A stretch of DNA of 64,000 nucleotides from Adenophora triphylla var. japonica (Eukaryota; Streptophyta; Magnoliopsida; Asterales; Campanulaceae): positions 22,589 through 86,588 of the forward strand of contig JAFEMH010007522.1 of the NCBI GenBank assembly GCA_022495995.1, written 5' to 3'. Both the position numbers and the translations under genes were made by a program. The notes under the pieces were generated by a model. It was given only the letters and a program-made list of their open reading frames with translations. It ran no database searches and was not told the DNA's origin. The number at the start of each line of letters is the position of its first letter. Position 1 is the first letter of the stretch. This document shows positions 58,142-64,000 of the stretch, one piece after another.

Positions 58142-58157
58142 TGGCGACTCACTGGGA
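58142..58157 (+). other. Element B primer binding site
   Basis: TGGCGACTCACTGGGA, the Ogre-type PBS, four bases after the LTR end. Confidence 0.75.
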
Positions 58158-59840
58158 TATCCCAAAGGAGAAAAGCTTTTTATTTTTCAAAACAAAAATC
58201 GATACTCTGTATATAGGTGGAAACCACTTACCCTTCCCCGTACACTCCCGACGTGGGAGTTGGGATAACCGTGGTTTAACAATCCCACGTACCAAGATCC
58301 CTTTTCGAAAAAAATTTTTGAAAAAAATGAAAGAAAGCTTTTCCCTTTGAGCGGTTAGACTCCCGTCGCCGATTTCATTAATCATGCTTGCTTTCTTTAC
58401 CATGCATTGCATCATTTGCATCTTGGAATCGTGCATACTTTGAACGGGAAACAACCCGAAAAATAGCAAAAGGAGTGGAACCCGGAAAATTGATCCATGC
58501 AACCGTACGGCTCAATCCTCCCCGGATTCTCGACCGGGCGACCTCAACGGCAATTCCACCAGAAAATCATGGTTAATCTGGGCAGCCCTAGCACTTGGGG
58601 CTACTCACTCCATGACTCGACCGGGGCTCCTTAAAATTTACGTGCTTATGTGTTGCATTTTCCCCGTCCCGAAAATCATTCCTTTAAAACACATTTCGAA
58701 AATCTCGTTTTAACTCAAAAGGAACATTTTTAGAGACCGCACACTACGCGCACCCGATATATCCCGTACACTTTTGCACGCACGTCCTTCAAACCCGAGG
58801 GTGGTTCCACTGCAGCCACGGACACCTTACGATGCTCCCTGCGCGCACGGAATCATCCCAACCTCCCCACGGCAAATGTCGACCAATGCACACCCGTGTC
58901 ACACGTTTCAAAAACCGTGACTTTTGGTTGGTTTTTGGTCTAGTCCGTGTCATATAGCCCAGCTTGCATACCCTCGTAAAGGTCAAGCCTTAGTTCATAA
59001 CGGAAGAAGAACTCGCCAAAATTCCGACAAGGAAAAATTGGCGAGATCTCGACTCCGACATTGACTATTGACCTTGACCTCGCACGGAATGCGCAAGAGT
59101 CAAGACCGAGTCTTTGCCAACAAATCAAAAGATCTTTCGCTCAAGCGAAGCTCGCTAAAATTCCGACAAGGAAAAATTGGCAAGATCTTGACCCGCATTG
59201 ACTTCGATTCTAACTCACGCCCGGCGTATGCAACGAAGTTCAATGTGACACCGTGTCATCCGGCTTTTGCCGCCCGACCCATGCCTATTATCTTCTGACA
59301 TTACCGAAAGTCAAAACGTCATTCGCTCAAGCGAAATTCTCGCCAAAATCCTATCAAGGCGTAAAGACGAGACTTTCCCTGCATTGCCTTGACTATAATC
59401 CGCATCGCTCGTGCGTTGAAAGTTCCTATGACCCGCTAGACCCGTTAGGAGCGTTCTTTACTCTGGCCGGTGGGATCCGCGTGCCCTATAGGACCCTCGC
59501 CCGGGCCGTCCACCCCGGGAGGTCGAAATACGTGGAATACGAGGGGCTTATAGACGTAGTGACGGAACCCACCGATCCAGATCTAGAGTAGTTACGAAAA
59601 GAAGGGCAAACCCCTTTTCCAACCAAATAGATATTAATAAAAGACACTGTTTTAAGTAAACCGGAAGATTCTAATTTGCATATTGCCCGAGCCTTCAAAT
59701 TCAAACACCTACCCCGAGTCTAAACCTTTCCTATCCCTTTCCCGCAGCCGAGAAAGAAGTGGGTGAGAACACCGGGTCGCCGACTTGTTAGCGCAGAATT
59801 CTCGCACGCCCGCCGTAATCCTCGCCTTGGTCACCCGTAG
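58158..59840 (+). other. Element B leader with conserved ORF1-like end
   Basis: Homologous to the leader of A (GCACACTACGCGCAC, GTCGACCAATGCAC, TGGTTTTTGGTCTAGTCCG). The best preserved part, 59483-59590, ends a plus-strand frame opening at 59253 whose tail is RTLARAVHPGRSKYVEYEGL then IDVVTEPTDPDLE and TAG. Ogre elements have an extra ORF1 of unknown function before gag; this could be its remnant. No known domain is recognised. The CCCGGGCCG..CACCCCGGG part could fold into a stem. Confidence 0.5.
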
Positions 59841-61680
59841 AGTCGAATGTCCGATTCGACAGAGAACAAGACCGGTTTGGGTAACCAGATGACTAGGGAA
59901 GCAGAGCTAGCCTATAGCCAATCCTCCTCCATCCACATATAATCCTTTTGCCAAAGACTCGTCCCTTTTCGCCTTCTCCCCAACATCCCGAGCCGTCGTG
60001 GTCCCGACACCCTCACAGCCTTTGCATCCCCGTGGGACTCTTTCCCTCCTTTCACCTAATCCAAATCCCTTTACTTTGGAATCCCAAGACCAACCCGACC
60101 TCTCTAATTTCGTCAACGCCCGTGAATTTGCCTATCTCTCGACAAAGTGGTAGTGAAGAATCGCCGGAACGAGAATAGGAATGGATGGATTTACAGTGAT
60201 GATGACAGTCAAGAGAAGGAATGGACTTGGAGTCACAGAAGTGAAACCCAAAGGGCAAGATGAGGTAGAAAACCACCGACCCGGAATAGGAGATGAAATC
60301 ACTTCAAAGTGTATTTGCAGCTCGCGTGAAGGCTCTGAAAAGGAAAAAGATGCTAGCTTAGATGAGGCAAAGATACGAGTCCTACATCCTAGAGTTCAAT
60401 ACTCCTTACAAAGACTTGGTCGTGAATGGAGGGATTTAATTGAAGCCCTAGCCGAAAGAGGAAAGTGGACTCCACCCACCGATCCGGAAAACGTAAGCAT
60501 CGCGGAAGCCAAACTCTCATCGTGAGAGTAGACTCTGTTACGGTGTTAGTAGTCACTCCCGAGACCTTGTCCGAAGAAGAGTGTATGGATGCCCCGGAAA
60601 GAGTCTTAAGTCTCGAGGCGACCCCAGTCCCCTTTATGTCCCGTGACGACAACGATGTTTTCTTGGTAATTCCCAAGTCGAGGAGGAGTCCAAGATACCT
60701 CTTATATGGCGTCAAGTATCCCGACCTGCTTTGCCCTCATTGGTCATCGTAGTCAAGACGAAAGTTCCCGCGAGAGTTACTACAATGTGATACCGATGAA
60801 GACACGGTCGAAGTGCCGGAAGGAACAAAGTAGAAGAGTGGTTAGCCCAAGCCAAAAAGCCTGTAAAACCTTCCGATGCCAAAGGAAGAACAGAAACCCG
60901 CCATGAGGTTTCGACCCCGCAGAAATCCTTATTGATGATGGAATTTCTCACTTCGTAAAATGTTTGGCCAATGTCAAAGATGCCGTCGAAGGCCGAATTC
61001 CCTAGAGAAAGAAGGGACATGCTTGACAAAGGATGAGGAATGTGATCCCACTCGTTGAAAAATTGTTGGACTCCGGGATGAGAAAGCCGCTGCTGTGCTC
61101 CAAACCCCGAAGGTGATAACTCCCGTTGCATGTTGACTTTGAAAAGTTTGAATGAGACCGTGAAGGCTCTAAACGGAGAAGGTAAAGCCGAAACCAGCCA
61201 ACTCGCTAAGCCAATCAGAGAGTCGAACCCCGAGAAGGTCGTAAAGCCGTTAACTTGGGATCGATTCGAGAAGCAAAAGCCTACGCTCCAGAGTGCCATT
61301 AATCGATTAATCAGCCAGAATTGGCCATACGCCAAAGAAGAGCCCGCCTCGACTTTGAAAGAGCTAATGTAATCCTCCAAAAGAGGAATAATGACTCGGG
61401 AAAATCTAATGTTTATGTGATGACTCGGCCCTGACAGATGAGTATTGAGCACCCTAAGGGTGACAAAAAGAATGCCGTCTCAGCCAAAGACAGATAAGAG
61501 GCCTTATAAGCCGGAAGTAGAAAAGCCGTACTCCGACAAAGAGGATCCAAAGGTTGACTCGGCTTGAAGTGTACCCAAGCCAATATCTCCTTGTGGTCCC
61601 CGTTAACCTCTTCATACCCTCATAAGCCGAAGCTAGAAGAAAGTTTGGCCAAGACCACGGTGCCCATGGGGATGTCACCC
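59841..61680 (+). pseudogene. Element B gag and gag-protease linker, heavily decayed
   Basis: From an ATG at 59849 (MSDSTENKTGLGNQMTREAE) the sequence keeps switching frame. Recognisable pieces are VQYSLQRLGREWRDLIEALA..WTPPTDPENVS (about 60390-60510), VTPETLSEEECMDAPERVLS (about 60550) and SVLIVTRSG-like remnants near 61400. The family's gag core with its KTHLDTYTLAM segment is not found, so part of gag may be deleted. The assignment to gag rests on position between leader and protease. Confidence 0.5.
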
Positions 61681-62240
61681 CGCATGAGGTCGTCCAAATG
61701 ATTGGAAGTATCCACTACGGAAACATCATTACCTTCACCGACTCGGGACCCGCCAAAGTATGGGGCTAGTCATAACGAACCTCTTTACATCACAAAATTC
61801 CGCTTAGAAGAGCGTCGATTGCCACAATGGGTATTAGTCGATGGAGGGTCAAGAATGAATGTCTTGCCAACAAGATGATGGACTTATTGGACCCGAAACC
61901 AACATATTTGAAGCCTTCTAGTCGACTATTAAGGCTTATGACTCCACGGCACGATCGCTTTGGGGATTGCTACTCTCAAGCTATGGTTCGGAAAAAGGTC
62001 ATGGACGTTGATTTTCAAGTGATTGATATTCCGATTTCATTTATCGCTTCCTCGGGACTGACCCCGGATCCACCGTATAAATGGGGTAGCCTCTACTTTG
62101 CACCGCAAAGGCCAAATTTCGGCCAAACGATGGTACTATCACCACCATTTATGGAGACAAAGGTCACTGGTCGAAGGAACCAAAGACTGGAGACATCCCG
62201 ATATTGGAAATCAAACATGATGACGAAGGTTTGGCATTGA
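61681..62240 (+). pseudogene. Element B aspartic protease region
   Basis: VVQMIGSIHYGNIITFTDS (about 61690-61745) is followed by RRLPQWVLVDGGSRMNVLPT (about 61815-61870), where DGGS takes the place of the D-[ST]-G active site, as in Ogre-type proteases. In other frames it continues with VDVDFQVIDIPISF and RINGVASTLHRKAKFRPNDG then TI-IYGDKG. At least three frame changes occur. This enzyme would cut the Gag-Pol polyprotein. Confidence 0.75.
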
Positions 62241-63720
62241 CAGATTCTCTCAGAGCTCCTTCCAAAGCACAAGTGTGTGCACCGACCTCACTACTACTTC
62301 CGATAAAATCCCTCCCGCCATGAGAATGATGAGAAAATGGGTTATCTTCCGGACTTGGATTGGGTAGAAGACTTCAGTGGTCGCAATACCATCATCGATG
62401 TAAAGGAATGAACTTATACGGCTTGGGGTACAAACCAAATTTCGAATGGCGAGAAAGATAAAGGGGTCCAACCTCTTCATCCCTACGCTTTATCCTCGAC
62501 CCATTATTTTACAAAAGGCGAGACACAATACGATAAAAGTGATCACCGTATCTCCTTAAAACCCTTTCCTGGAGAATCTTGAGAAAGTAAGGGGAAAGCC
62601 ACCCAATCCTGTTCGAAGAATGCATTCCTTGACTTGCCGTGACATTCCCTGGGCTTACAACACTCACCATTCGTAACGAGTATGGTCTTCAAAGGGAAAC
62701 TCAGATAAATACACAAGAGTCGAAACTGATCTCAGTGGTAATGGATTTCTTCGGCCTTTCTCGAGTTAGCTCTTCCGAAGATCACCAGATAGAAGTCGCA
62801 CAGTGAAGACAAATGAGCGGGGCTGTTACAGCTTGTTTGTATGAAGAAGCCTACACATCCCGCATTTGATTGGCCGACTTCGAAACAATGATGAGATATG
62901 TTGGCCGTAATTTGGAGACGGTGGTGAAAATCCTTTTGATCCCCGCACTTTGGTAACTAAGACAAATGCCGTAGAAGAATTGGAGACGTTACGTGGCCGT
63001 GCTTAGCCACCGACAAAGAACGATGATAGCGGAGCTTGATTGGCACTCGTCCTTCTCAACCCAAGCCCATCACAAACACCCCGTTGTTCTGGTTTCGCAT
63101 ACAACAGTCAGAATCTTTGAATTCCTGGGCCTTCCTCTGGAGTCATCCGAAGGCCTCAACGCCTGAGGACTATCAAAATGTAATCGTAAGTGTCATCTTT
63201 CCCTTATTTTCGGGGTAGATTGAAATGACGTATCTTTTCTCGAGTATCCTCTTATTGCCAACTTAAACAAAATGATAAATTAACTTTCAAAACTCAACAA
63301 CAAAGTAATAAATGAATCATTTGAACAAGATGCAAACACACTAAATGAACAATACATTAAAGAAATCTTTAAGCGTGTTTCGTAAAAGAGAGGAAAACCG
63401 GGCCCAAGCGCCGAGGAGGTTTTGACAAAGTGTGGAACCCTTGGGTACCGTCGAGAAAAAACCTAAAGAGATCACGTATAGGAAACTTCCCTTCCAGGGG
63501 GTCAACGATGAATGATGCGGACTGTATCGATCCGCTCAGTGGAATACGTCGACGATGTTTGCATGAGTCATAGGGCTGTGGATATGCCGGGAATTCTAGA
63601 CAGCTTCGAGATAGTAGAGCACGTGAATCCCTCTAGCACTGTGCATGCTGCTGCAAGAAATGGCTAAACCGAGAAAGATCAAGCCGATAATGGTCTCTAC
63701 AGGTATCAAAAAGAAGAAAT
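62241..63720 (+). other. Element B region between protease and RT
   Basis: Only scattered pieces are readable (LALTDSLRAPSKAQVCAP, GVQPLHPYALSSTHYFTKGE, EIVEHVNPSSTVHAAARNG). In Ogre elements this interval can hold a spliced intron. No second element end is seen. Confidence 0.45.
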
Positions 63721-64000
63721 TGAGAAGCTAACTGCGAGTGGGATTCATTTGAGTCACGAATATCCGGCTAGTGGTTATCCAATATTGTGACCTGCCTACC
63801 AAGGCCAATGGGAAGGTGCGCGTCGTGTGGATTTCCCGAGATGCCGAACAAGGCCACCCCCAAGGACGATTACCCTTTGCCAAACATAGACATCCCGTGG
63901 ACTCCACCGGCTAACTACGAAGTCAAATCCTTCAAGGATGGCTTTGGCAGATACAACCGCATCAAGATGGCCGAGAAGACTAAGAAAAGACAAATTTCAC
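63721..64000 (+). pseudogene. Element B reverse transcriptase, N-terminal part
   Basis: Across frames: EIEKLTASGIHLSHEYPA, then the TKANGKVRV..DFPRCR segment, NKATPKDDYPLPNIDI, and the tail NYEVKSFKDGFGRYNRIKMA then EKTKK. This is the Ogre-type RT start (VDFRDANKATPKDDYPLPNI and SFMDGFAGYNQIKMAEEDKE in relatives, from memory). It is cut by the window end before the YVDD box. Confidence 0.8.

Larger units (their letters stand above)
56419..64000 (+). mobile_element. Ogre-like (Tat lineage) element B, cut by the window end
   Basis: Order is a 1.72-kb LTR, PBS TGGCGACTCACTGGGA, a leader with the block shared with A, a decayed gag/linker, an aspartic protease region near 61690-62160, and the start of RT at about 63720-64000. 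It begins directly after ACGTAGG in a phrase that elsewhere continues ACGTAGGCAACC, as expected if B inserted into A's 3' region; the possible target duplication GTAGG (56414-56418) cannot be checked because the right end is outside. Many frameshifts are present. Confidence 0.75.

Noticed and set aside
60712..61452. 246-codon minus-strand frame in element B
   Set aside because: No family recognised, and the plus strand carries the Ogre gag-protease order in this interval.
1..64000. Defence island, biosynthetic cluster or other multi-gene system
   Set aside because: Only two intact non-transposon genes are present, functionally unrelated; all other coding pieces belong to transposons or relics.

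Overview
The window is nuclear DNA of a flowering plant, most likely a eudicot. It carries a receptor kinase gene split by introns with GT..AG borders, a conserved plant seven-membrane-pass protein gene, Stowaway-type MITEs, Copia and Tat-lineage Gypsy LTR retrotransposons, a TRIM, a Helitron and a Mutator-like element. The species cannot be named from the sequence. No bacterial, organellar or viral gene set is present. Only two protein genes look intact and non-transposon: an S-domain receptor-like kinase (361-4174, plus strand, seven exons, 824 residues) and a CAND6/CAND7-like seven-transmembrane protein (40541-41869, minus strand, one exon, 442 residues). Everything else is transposon, repeat or gene relic.

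Layout. 1-4174: receptor kinase with a MITE in intron 4. 4413-11857: decayed Copia element (5' LTR, PBS, gag-pol with nonsense codons, no 3' LTR); its reverse transcriptase is interrupted by a 1406-bp solo LTR with a 5-bp target duplication. 12285-21023: MITEs and a wrecked tandem copy of the receptor kinase; its last exon is split by about 5.2 kb of inserted DNA with terminal inverted repeats, and a 4.4-kb non-autonomous Helitron lies inside that insert. 21047-22383: a 653-bp insertion and a complete 548-bp TRIM, both in the 3' flank of the pseudogene. 23234-23946: two more MITEs. 24165-35820: a full-length Tat-lineage Gypsy element with both LTRs, TSD GTACT, damaged gag-pol, a 96-bp tandem repeat, and a spliced antisense gene with a Transposase_28-like domain. 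36600-38745: a minisatellite and an RRM-protein relic. 39110-41869: repeats, then the CAND-like gene. 42189-45295: nested MITEs, a Pack-MULE-like element with 9-bp TSDs and a captured gene fragment, and another MITE. 45566-64000: two related but distinct Ogre-like (Tat) elements. Element A shows an LTR, PBS and gag but no pol, followed by about 5 kb of non-coding DNA rich in minisatellites. Element B (LTR, PBS, leader, decayed gag-pro, start of RT) runs off the right end and appears to be inserted into A's 3' region.

How it fits together. The ancestral locus seems to be a tandem pair of S-domain receptor kinases. The left copy stayed intact. The right copy was broken by deletions and frameshifts and then served as a landing site for several element classes. 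The features most worth follow-up are the gag-only Ogre-like element with its chain of different minisatellites, the leader block shared by both Ogre-like elements, the antisense spliced gene of the Tat element, the Pack-MULE, and the nested Helitron.
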